Part shown: piece by piece, positions 34,484 to 41,683 of the stretch
Layout of the letters: each line of letters starts with the position of its first letter
How positions within the stretch are numbered: the first letter of the stretch is position 1
From: Acidobacteriota bacterium
Lineage (GTDB): Bacteria > Acidobacteriota > Vicinamibacteria > Vicinamibacterales > JAKQTR01
DNA: 64,000 bases
NCBI GenBank assembly: GCA_029562975.1
Contig: JAKQTR010000043.1
Location: 198,491 to 262,490 of the forward strand
Reading direction: 5' to 3'
Position numbers and translations under genes: made by a program
Notes under the pieces: model-generated
What the model saw: the letters and a program-made list of their open reading frames with translations, nothing else
What the model was told of the DNA's origin: nothing
Databases searched by the model: none

Positions 34484-36511
34484 TCATCTTGCGGCCTTCG
34501 GCGGCGGCGTCCGCGCCGCCACCATGTCGAGCGCGCGCCGCGCGGTGTCGTTGCCCGGGTTGATGCGAAGCGCTTCCCGCAGGTGCGCCGTCGCCTCGTC
34601 GAACCGGCCGAGGGCGGCAAGCGCCGTGCCGAGGTACTGCTGGGCCGAGTCCGAGCCTGGCTGCAGCCGGGCGGCCTCGGCGAAGTGCCGGGCGGCCTCG
34701 TCCAGCCTGTCGGTGGCCGCGAGCGAGAGCGCGAGGCCCGTGTGCGCCTGCGCCAATGCGGGATCGCGCTCGAGCGCGGCGCTGAAGTGGGCGATGGCGT
34801 CGGCCGGCCGCCCCTGGCCGTACAGCGCCGCACCGAGGTTGCTCCGGTAGCGCGCCGCGGCCGGGTCGATGGCGATGGCTGCGTGGTAGGCCGCGATGGC
34901 CTCGTCCGGCCGGCCCAGCGTCACGAGCGCGACCCCGAGGTTGCCGTGCGCGGCCGCCAGGCGTGGGTTCAGGGCGATCGCCTTGCGGTACTGCTCCACC
35001 GCCTCTGCCGTCCGTCCCAGGCGCGCGTACATCAGCCCGAGGTTGTTGAACGCCTCCGGGTAGTCCGGCCCGGACCGTACGGCGCGCGAGAAGTGCTCCA
35101 GCGCCTCGCCGGTCCGGCCGGCATCGCTGGCGAGGGCGCCGAGGGAGTTGTGCGCGAAGTAGTTCTGCGGATCGATATCCAGCGCGTGCTGCCAAAGGGC
35201 CGCGCTGCTTGTCCAGTAGCCTGTCTGCACGCGCGCGGCGGCAGCGAGCGCTGCGACAAGCGCCACCGCCACGACGGGCACGCCGATGCGAGTCGCGCTC
35301 CTCAGCCAGGCCTGGCGCGCGAGGAGCCCGCTGCAGGCAAGATCGCGAGCGCCCCAGGCCAGCATCACGAAGATGCCGACGAGGGGCACGTACGTGTAGC
35401 GGTCGGCCATCGCCTGCCGCCCGATCTGGACGAGTCCGGAGACCGGCGCGAGCGTGACGAGGTACCAGAGCCAGCCGGCGAGGAGGTACGGCCGGCGGCG
35501 CGCCGCCCCGATCGCGAGTCCGGTCACGGCCGCCAGGAAAAGGGCCGACAAGACGAGGGGAACGGCAGGAAGCGCTGCCGGGTAGGGATAGAAGACGCTG
35601 AGATCGGCCGGCCACGCAGCCTTCCAGAGGTAGCGTCCAGCGCTCACGACGGCGTTGCCCGCGCGGCTGGCGAATGGCACGGCCGCCAGGCCGCTCACCG
35701 CCCCGCCGCGGTGCTGGACGACGATCGTGATCGCGCTCGACGCGGCGGCCAGCGCGAAAAGCGGGAGTTTCTCGGCCGCCAGGAGCCAGGCCTCCGCGCG
35801 AGCGCGGCGCGCGCGGCCGGTCTCATCGAGAACGGGCGCTTCGCCCGTCCCCGCCCGCCGCAGCCTGCCGAGCGGCCACCAGTCGAGAACGAGCAGCACA
35901 AGCGGGAGCGTCACCAGCATCGGCTTGGCCATCAGGCCCAGCGCGTAGAAGCCGAGCATGAGCGCGTAGGCGGCGCCCCGCCGGCGCGGCGCCGACCGCG
36001 GGCACGACACGTACGACACGTAGGCGTGGGCCGTGAGCAGCCAGAACAGCGTGCTCAGCACGTCCTTGCGCTCGGCGACCCAGGCCACCGACTCCACGTG
36101 CAGCGGGTGCGCCGCAAACAGCGCGGCCACGCACGCGCTCGGGCCCGCGCGGCCGGTCAACCGCTTCAGCAGCAGGAACAGCAGGATCGCGTTGGCCGCG
36201 TGCAGGAGCACGCTCACCGCGTGGTGCCCGCCGGCGTTCAGGCCGAACAGCCGGACGTCGGCCATGTGCGACAGCCACGTCACCGGGTGCCAGTTGGCGG
36301 CGTGGCCGGTCGTGAACGCCCACCTGGCGCCGTCCCACGACAGGCCCCGGGCCACGACCGGGTTCTCGCCGACGTAGATCGGGTCGTCGATCGACACGAA
36401 GCCGTGGTGGCGGACGGGCGCGTACACGGCCAGCGCCACAGCGGCGATCGCGAGCGCCAGCCACAGCGTCGTGCAACGTCCCCGGGACGGCGAAGTCGGC
36501 GCGGTGTTCAT
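34484..36511 (-). CDS. TMTC-like GT-C membrane glycosyltransferase with TPR array (copy 3)
   Basis: The ATG at 36511 opens a 675-aa protein; the frame further upstream is not family-like. It has FVSIDDPIYVGENPVVARGL, RWAFTTGHAANWHPVTWLSHMA and HPLHVESVAWVAERKDVLSTLFW, paralleling copy 2. From about residue 430 there are six or more TPR units (NSLGALASDAGRTGEALEHFSRAV, NLGLMYARLGRTAEAVEQYRKAI, NLGVALVTLGRPDEAIAAYHAAI). It is the first gene of the four-gene glycosyltransferase operon. The gap of 168 bp to the zinc-ribbon gene contains a degenerate heptamer repeat. Confidence 0.82.
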   Translation of the reverse strand: MNTAPTSPSRGRCTTLWLALAIAAVALAVYAPVRHHGFVSIDDPIYVGENPVVARGLSWDGARWAFTTGHAANWHPVTWLSHMADVRLFGLNAGGHHAVSVLLHAANAILLFLLLKRLTGRAGPSACVAALFAAHPLHVESVAWVAERKDVLSTLFWLLTAHAYVSYVSCPRSAPRRRGAAYALMLGFYALGLMAKPMLVTLPLVLLVLDWWPLGRLRRAGTGEAPVLDETGRARRARAEAWLLAAEKLPLFALAAASSAITIVVQHRGGAVSGLAAVPFASRAGNAVVSAGRYLWKAAWPADLSVFYPYPAALPAVPLVLSALFLAAVTGLAIGAARRRPYLLAGWLWYLVTLAPVSGLVQIGRQAMADRYTYVPLVGIFVMLAWGARDLACSGLLARQAWLRSATRIGVPVVAVALVAALAAAARVQTGYWTSSAALWQHALDIDPQNYFAHNSLGALASDAGRTGEALEHFSRAVRSGPDYPEAFNNLGLMYARLGRTAEAVEQYRKAIALNPRLAAAHGNLGVALVTLGRPDEAIAAYHAAIAIDPAAARYRSNLGAALYGQGRPADAIAHFSAALERDPALAQAHTGLALSLAATDRLDEAARHFAEAARLQPGSDSAQQYLGTALAALGRFDEATAHLREALRINPGNDTARRALDMVAARTPPPKAAR

Positions 36512-36562
36512 GGCGAACGTGAACCGGGGCACGGGTGCCTGGAGCGGGAGGATAGCACGGCG

Positions 36563-36597
36563 ACTTGGGCTGGGGGCTCGGGATTCCGGGTTCGGAA
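36563..36597. repeat. Degenerate heptanucleotide repeat (CTCGGGA orientation)
   Basis: Five consecutive 7-bp units can be set out: ACTTGGG, CTGGGGG, CTCGGGA, TTCCGGG, TTCGGAA. The central unit is the exact reverse complement of the TCCCGAG unit at 1482-1530. The copies are decayed, so relatedness is suggestive only. Confidence 0.45.
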
Positions 36598-36679
36598 CCA
36601 CAGAGCATGGTGCCCGCCTTCGCGAATCCGGGAGGCCCGGCAATCAGACACGCGCGCGGGCCGGCGACGGGGCCTATTC

Positions 36680-37402
36680 TCAGGTCTTCCCGAGGCGGGA
36701 CAGGAGGCGGACGAAGCCGGCCACTGAGTCGGACGAGTCGCCGAAGAGCAGATCGCGCGCGGACGGCCGGCGGCGCGAGCCCGCGCGTTCGGCGAAGGCC
36801 CGCGCGGCGCGCAGCTGTTCCATGGCGAGCGAGACGGGCAGCGCCGGATCCACGCCCTTCTTCTCCTCGGCCGCCGCCGCCAGCTCCGCGATGGTCTTCC
36901 TGATCTCCTCCGGATCGACGATGGCGAGCGGCGCGTGGCAGAAGGCGCAGGCGGCGTTGCGCTCGACGTCGACCGGCGCGCCGCAGTTGGCGCAGTTGAT
37001 CTGCCGGATGTGCGCGCGCAACCGCCGCATCTCGTCGTCGCTGGGCGGCCGGACGAGGTTCTTGGCGCGCAGGAACTGGTAGAAGGTGAGGAACCGCCCG
37101 TGCCCCTCCGGGCACCGGGCGTACGTGAAGCGCGTGTTCCGCTGGACGTCGTGCGTTTCGACGAGCGGGCGCGCGCAGCGCGGACACCGGGGCGCCCCGG
37201 TCCAGGGCTGGCGCGCCCCGCCGCGGTCCACGGCGAGTTCGGCCAGCAGCTGCAGCGTCGCGCCCGGCGTCATCTGCAGCAGTTCCTGGGCGTCGAACCA
37301 GATGCCCTGGCACTGCCGGCAGACATCGAGGGTCAGCCGGCGGCCGTAGAGCCGTTCGAAGGTGGGGGCATCCATGGCCGATCCGCAGGCGGGGCAGTTC
37401 AC
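36680..37402 (-). CDS. Zinc-ribbon (zf-TFIIB-type) protein
   Basis: The start is GTG 37402 with GGAG upstream and gives 240 aa beginning VNCPACGSAMDAPTFERLYG. Four Cys-X2-Cys knuckles are visible: CPAC and CRQC (residues 3-35, followed by GIWFDAQELLQM, as in the zf-TFIIB family), CPRC (about 64), and CANC with CAFC (about 125-142). The C-terminal third is helical with an Ala/Glu-rich stretch and no membrane segment. The biochemical role of the family is unknown; a metal-binding scaffold is the most that can be said. It is divergent from the DsbA-like gene across about 100 bp. Confidence 0.75.
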   Translation of the reverse strand: MNCPACGSAMDAPTFERLYGRRLTLDVCRQCQGIWFDAQELLQMTPGATLQLLAELAVDRGGARQPWTGAPRCPRCARPLVETHDVQRNTRFTYARCPEGHGRFLTFYQFLRAKNLVRPPSDDEMRRLRAHIRQINCANCGAPVDVERNAACAFCHAPLAIVDPEEIRKTIAELAAAAEEKKGVDPALPVSLAMEQLRAARAFAERAGSRRRPSARDLLFGDSSDSVAGFVRLLSRLGKT

Positions 37403-37504
37403 GGGCAGGTCTCCATCGCTTCCTTTCTTGTCGGCCCGTCGCGGCCGGAGGGATAGGAGCCGTGTGCGGGCCCGGCCGGGCGGCGGCCCGCACCCTCGGG
37501 TAAG

Positions 37505-38254
37505 ATGGATGCCATGACGCCAAGCCGCATCGCCATTGCCATGGCCGTCGTCGCCGCGATCCTGGTCGGCGCCTCCTGCAGCGCCAAGGCGCAGGGCATC
37601 AGCCAGCAGCAGGCCGAGGAGATGCTGAAGGAGCTGCGCGCCATCCGCCAGGCCCTCGAGCGCATCTCGGCGCCTCCGTCGGACCAGGCTGCGGACCAGC
37701 GGGTGCGGCTGAAGGATGCGGGCGGCCCCGCCCTCGGCCGCCCCGACGCGCCGCTGACGCTCGTCGAGTTCACGGACCTGCAGTGCCAGTTCTGCAACAG
37801 GTTCCAGACCACCGCGTACCAGCAGATCAAGTCGGAGTACATCGACTCCGGGAAGGTGCGCTTCGTGACGAGGGACTTCCCGCTGGACTTCCATCCGTAC
37901 GCGATGCAGGCGGCCAGGGCCTCGCGGTGCGCCGGCGAACAAGGCAGGTTCTGGGAGATGCGGCAGGCCCTGACGATCGGCTACAACCGGCTCGGCCCCG
38001 CGTTCGTCACCGCGACGGCTCAGTCGCTCGCGCTCGACATGACGGCGTTCGACGCCTGCGCGGCCAGCACGCGGCACGACGCCGCCATTGCAAAGGACAT
38101 CGAGGACGCGCGCTCGATCAACATCGAGGGGACGCCCTCGTTCGTGCTGGGCCGGACCGCGCCGGACGGCCTCGACGGCGTCCTGATTGTCGGCGCCCTG
38201 CCATTCTCGGCGTTCGACGCGAAGATCAAGGCGATGCTGGCGGAGACGCGGTAG
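37505..38254 (+). CDS. Exported DsbA-like thioredoxin-fold protein
   Basis: This 249-aa protein (ATG 37505, or 37514) has a signal peptide ending near ASCSAKAQG, a helical linker rich in Glu/Arg (about 35-60), and a DsbA-type thioredoxin domain: LVEFTDLQCQFCNRFQ with active-site Cys-Gln-Phe-Cys, RFVTRDFPLDFHPYAMQAARASRC, and the cis-proline loop IEGTPSFVLG. It should act in the periplasm as a disulfide oxidase, reductase or isomerase. A third Cys (ASRCAGEQ) and a fourth (FDACAAS) are as in DsbA/BdbD relatives. A DsbB-like fusion protein is encoded at 17661-19127. The following 147 bp to the next gene contain no clear terminator. Confidence 0.85.
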   Translation: MDAMTPSRIAIAMAVVAAILVGASCSAKAQGISQQQAEEMLKELRAIRQALERISAPPSDQAADQRVRLKDAGGPALGRPDAPLTLVEFTDLQCQFCNRFQTTAYQQIKSEYIDSGKVRFVTRDFPLDFHPYAMQAARASRCAGEQGRFWEMRQALTIGYNRLGPAFVTATAQSLALDMTAFDACAASTRHDAAIAKDIEDARSINIEGTPSFVLGRTAPDGLDGVLIVGALPFSAFDAKIKAMLAETR

Positions 38255-38401
38255 GCGCGGATGAGCTGCCGGCTCTGAAGGCCCGGCCTCCGTCCTTCGC
38301 GTTCCTCGTCGGTTGCGGGAACCCGGCCCCGGCGCGCCGAGGCGGCCGTCGCGCGAGGGTGGCACGCGGGGGCGCTCCGCGTCCGAGCCGAGGGCACGCG
38401 G

Positions 38402-40195
38402 CTACTGCAGGACCTTGCGCAACGTCCTGATCGCGCGGCCGACGGGCTCGCCGTCGACGCTCACAAGCACGCGGACGACCAGATCGCCCGGCGGGAGCGC
38501 GCCGATGGGAATGCTGGCCATCGCGACGTGCCGGCTGCCCGAGTCGTCGCGCGAGAGGGCCATCGGGCCGCGCACTCCGGCCGGCGCGTCTGCCGTCGCT
38601 GCCAGTTCGAGGTCCGCCGAGAGCGCGCCTGCCGCGCGGCCGTAGATCTCGATGTACGCCACCGCCGAGGCCTCGCCGGAGAACTGGAGCTTTCCGGCGA
38701 ACCGCCCCTCCTCGAGTACGCCGAGCACCAGCGAACTGAGCGAGACCGCGTCCGCCCCGGCAAGGTCGAGGCGAACCTCGGTGTCCACGGTGCCGGCCGC
38801 TCCCGACGTGTCCGTCGCCGCGACGCGCATGCGGTAGGCGCCGCGCTTGGCCACCGTGCCTACAATCGCCGGCACCCGCGCCAGGTCCGACGATTCGGCG
38901 GTCGCCTGCACGACGAGCTTGCCGCGATCATCGAAGAAGCCGATTGCGGCGCCGGCGAGCGGCGAGGCCTGGCCGTCCGGCTCGAACATCACCGCCACGC
39001 GGACGCGGTCCGCCGACTCGTCCCTGGACGCGAAGGCCGCCGCGCGAAGCGGCAGGCCGCGGAAGACACGGGCGACGCGGAGCATGTCGCGCGGCGACGG
39101 CGCCTTGCCGGCGGCGCGCTTCCCCCCGGCCGGGATGAGCACGCCCGGGCGCGCCGTCACCCTCACGCCGGGGCGAACGGTCTCCACGCTGACGCGGTGC
39201 GCCTGGCCGTCCCGCTCCGACTGCTCCGGCGCGAAGGTGGCGCGATACCGCGACGAGTGCTCGCGGGCCAGGCGCGACATGGCGTCGGCGTGATCGCCTA
39301 CGAGCCGGATCATGCGGTTGCCCGTCGAGCCGGCGAGATGCTCGAGGCCGGTGACCGGCCCGAACGACGCCGCCGCTCCCGGCGTGGCCGGGTCGGGCAC
39401 GTGGACGACGAACATGTCGACGGGCGAGGCCGTGAGATCCACCTCGACGTCGCGGTAGTCCCTGGCCCGCACCTCGCAGAGCCCCGCCGGGGTGGACATC
39501 CTGGTCACGCCGTCGGTCATCGGGGGCGTGAGGCCTCCCGAGAAGAACAGCACCGTCAGCGGCGGGCCGCCCGCCGCGTCGCGGAAGATGTTGCTGAGCG
39601 ATCCGAGGATCGTGCGGGTCCGGCAGGCGGCATCGACGTCCGACTCCTCGCGTTTCGCCCAGCCGGTCACCTTGGCGATTGCGGCCCGGAAGGCCGCCCG
39701 ATCGGTCGTGGGCCCGAGGTTGACGCCGCCTCGTGGGATTGTGACCACGCCGGCCGCCTCATCGCCGGCGAGGCTCGCCAGGTACTGGCGCGCGGCGTCC
39801 TGCAGGCCCGTCTCGGCGCCGGCCGGAACCGACTCGTCGTCCACGATGACGATTGTGTCGCGGCCGCTCCCCGCCGGGACGTTCGTCGCAAACGGTGCCG
39901 GCACGCCGGGCTGCGGCGCCTCGCGGCCGCCGGCGCCCGCTTCGACGAGGGTCAGCGAGAGGAGCCGCCTCTCGCGCCCATCAACCTTCAGCGTGACGTG
40001 CTCGGGCGCGAGGTCCCGAAGCGGCACGCCGTCGTCGGTGACGGCGCGGAACTCCACCGTAACGGGTGGAGCGGCGGCTTGCTGGGCGAGCGGCGCGGCG
40101 GGCAGCGCGGCGAGCAGCGCGGCGAGCAGCGCGGCGAGCAGCGCGGCGGGCGGCGCGGCGAGCCGTTGACGCGCCGGAAGGCGGTTCGGGGCCAC
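38402..40195 (-). CDS. Exported VWFA-related protein of acidobacterial type (second copy)
   Basis: This 597-aa protein (GTG 40195) begins with a long repetitive signal-like core made of Ala-Ala-Leu-Leu units, ending PLAQQAAAPP. VTVEFRAVTDDGVPLRDLAPEHVTLKVDGRERRLLS is the family entry motif. The A-domain region has DTIVIVDDESVPAG in place of DxSxS, so the MIDAS is again degenerate. The second half is beta-rich (FRGLPLRAAAFASRD, VRVAVMFEP). The signal core is coded by six 12-bp repeats at 40094-40165. It is divergent from the barrel-protein gene across palindrome B. Confidence 0.8.
   Translation of the reverse strand: MAPNRLPARQRLAAPPAALLAALLAALLAALPAAPLAQQAAAPPVTVEFRAVTDDGVPLRDLAPEHVTLKVDGRERRLLSLTLVEAGAGGREAPQPGVPAPFATNVPAGSGRDTIVIVDDESVPAGAETGLQDAARQYLASLAGDEAAGVVTIPRGGVNLGPTTDRAAFRAAIAKVTGWAKREESDVDAACRTRTILGSLSNIFRDAAGGPPLTVLFFSGGLTPPMTDGVTRMSTPAGLCEVRARDYRDVEVDLTASPVDMFVVHVPDPATPGAAASFGPVTGLEHLAGSTGNRMIRLVGDHADAMSRLAREHSSRYRATFAPEQSERDGQAHRVSVETVRPGVRVTARPGVLIPAGGKRAAGKAPSPRDMLRVARVFRGLPLRAAAFASRDESADRVRVAVMFEPDGQASPLAGAAIGFFDDRGKLVVQATAESSDLARVPAIVGTVAKRGAYRMRVAATDTSGAAGTVDTEVRLDLAGADAVSLSSLVLGVLEEGRFAGKLQFSGEASAVAYIEIYGRAAGALSADLELAATADAPAGVRGPMALSRDDSGSRHVAMASIPIGALPPGDLVVRVLVSVDGEPVGRAIRTLRKVLQ
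40094..40165. repeat. Six in-frame 12-bp repeats inside a signal-peptide coding region
   Basis: Six consecutive 12-mers of the form GCGCGGCG(A/G)GC(A/G/C) run from 40094 to 40165. Read on the minus strand they give repeated Ala-Ala-Leu-Leu/Pro units in the hydrophobic core of the VWFA-related protein's signal peptide. Gain or loss of units would keep the frame. Confidence 0.9.
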
Positions 40196-40204
40196 CCTCA
40201 GAGA

Positions 40205-40286
40205 GTAAGGGGTCGGGTCTCATTCTGCAAACGACGAATTCTGTAATTCAATTTCGTCGTTTGCAGAATGAGACCCGACCCCTTAC
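40205..40286. repeat. REP-like palindrome B: 33-bp perfect inverted repeat
   Basis: Arms 40205-40237 and 40254-40286 are perfect complements with a 16-nt loop. The arms begin GTAAGGGGTCGGGTCTC and continue ATTCTGCAAACGACGA. The outer AAGGGGTCGGGTC matches palindromes A and C, and TGCAAACGAC matches A. It lies between divergent genes, in the space where their promoters should be, so it is not simply a terminator. Confidence 0.9.
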
Positions 40287-40304
40287 GATCTCGTCGAGGT
40301 GCTG

Positions 40305-41636
40305 ATGCTGCGAACGGCTCTGGCTGCAGGACTCCTCCTCCACCTGGCGGCAGCGAGCGCGGGGGCGCAGGGGCCTGCCGAGGCCCCATCGGCCGTCCAC
40401 GCCGTCACCGCGCGCGCCATCCGCGCATCCGAGGCCGGCGCCCTGCGTGTCTTCCTCGACTGCCAGCAGTACACGCCCTGCTACTGGAACTACGTCAAGA
40501 CGGAGCTGACCTACGTCGACTACGTGAACGTCCGGGAGGCGGCCGACGTGCACATCCTGGTGACGTCGCTCGGGACCGGCGCCGGCGGCCGCGAGTTCAC
40601 GATGAGGTTCATCGGCCTCGGCGACTTCGCCGGCATGAACGACGAGCTGCTCTACGTCACGCTGCCGACCGACACCGAGGAGCTCGCTCGCCGCGGCTTC
40701 GTGCGCATGCTGAAACTCGGCCTGGTGCGCTACCAGCTGCGCGCGGGTCTGGCCGGCCCTCTCGAGGTCACCCACGAGGCGTCCCCGTCGGCGGCGCGGC
40801 CCGCCAACGCGGCGCGATCGGGATCGGATCCCTGGGACTACTGGGTCTTCCGCGCGCGGTTCAACGGCCGGCTCGACAGCGAGTCGGCGAGCCGGGACCG
40901 CGAGACCGGCGGATCCTTTTCGGCGAACCGGGTGACCGAAGCGTGGAAGCTGAGTCTCTCCGGGTACCAGAACTACAGGGAGGCCCGGTACACGTACAGC
41001 GACGGCTCGTCGTACACCAGCGTCCGCCGCAGCTTCGACGTCACCGGCCAGGCCGTCAAGAGCCTCACGCCGCACTGGTCGGCCGGCGCCAAGGCGTTCG
41101 TCGCGCAGTCCACGTACGAGAACAAGGACCGCGTGCTCAACGGGACCGCGGCCGTCGAGTTCAACGTGTATCCGTACGCGGAGTCCACGCGGCGTCAGCT
41201 CACGTTCCAGTACCTGGTCGCCCTGACGGACCTCGACTACAAGGAGGAGACGGTCTACCAGAAGCTCCGCGAGACGGTCGCGAGCCACACGCTCCGCTCG
41301 TCGTTCGACCTCAGGCAGACGTGGGGATCGCTGAGCGCCGACGCGGACTTCTCGCAGTACTTCCACAACCCGTCGCTGCGGCGCCGGTCGCTCGCCGTCG
41401 AGGCGGACGTCCGGCTCTTCAAGGGCTTCGCGCTCAGTGTCTTCGCCAGGACCGCCGCCATTCACAACCAAATCTACCTGCCGGCGGGTGACGCCACCGA
41501 CGAGGAGGTTCTGGCGCGCCAGCGCCAGCTCGCGACCTCCTTCCGGCACACGATCCACGTCGGCGTCAGCTACACCTTCGGCTCCATCTTCAGCAACGTC
41601 GTCAACACGCGCCTGTCGAACTTCGTCGGCGGATAG
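40305..41636 (+). CDS. Outer-membrane beta-barrel protein of unknown function
   Basis: I prefer ATG 40305 (GAGG 5 nt upstream) to the GTG at 40299; the protein is 443 aa. After a signal peptide ending ASAGAQG comes a conserved block RVFLDCQQYTPCYWNYVKTELTYVDYVNVREAADVHILVTS with two cysteines, resembling a short alpha/beta domain. From about residue 175 to the end there are alternating, aromatic-rich strands (KLSLSGYQNYREARYTYSDG, LTFQYLVALTDLDYKEE, TIHVGVSYTFGSIFSN), typical of an outer-membrane barrel. It does not end in Phe or Trp but in LSNFVGG. The family exists in Bacteroidota-like and Acidobacteriota genomes as far as I recall; no function is known to me. Confidence 0.7.
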   Translation: MLRTALAAGLLLHLAAASAGAQGPAEAPSAVHAVTARAIRASEAGALRVFLDCQQYTPCYWNYVKTELTYVDYVNVREAADVHILVTSLGTGAGGREFTMRFIGLGDFAGMNDELLYVTLPTDTEELARRGFVRMLKLGLVRYQLRAGLAGPLEVTHEASPSAARPANAARSGSDPWDYWVFRARFNGRLDSESASRDRETGGSFSANRVTEAWKLSLSGYQNYREARYTYSDGSSYTSVRRSFDVTGQAVKSLTPHWSAGAKAFVAQSTYENKDRVLNGTAAVEFNVYPYAESTRRQLTFQYLVALTDLDYKEETVYQKLRETVASHTLRSSFDLRQTWGSLSADADFSQYFHNPSLRRRSLAVEADVRLFKGFALSVFARTAAIHNQIYLPAGDATDEEVLARQRQLATSFRHTIHVGVSYTFGSIFSNVVNTRLSNFVGG

Positions 41637-41640
41637 CGCC

Positions 41641-41680
41641 GGAGCCGGATCCGCGGATTTCCGGATCTGACCCCAGCTCC
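41641..41680. repeat. REP-like hairpin (GGATCTGACCCC family)
   Basis: GGAGCCGGATCC, the loop GCGGATTTCC and GGATCTGACCCC occupy 41641-41674, followed by AGCTCC to 41680 so that GGAGC and GCTCC can also pair. Loop and right arm are identical to the copy at 17630-17651. It lies between the barrel gene and the convergent tricorn gene. Confidence 0.85.
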
Positions 41681-41683
41681 TGC

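Noticed and set aside
40094-40165. The 12-bp repeat as a CRISPR-like or iteron array
   Set aside because: Units are contiguous without spacers and lie in frame in a signal peptide, so neither applies.
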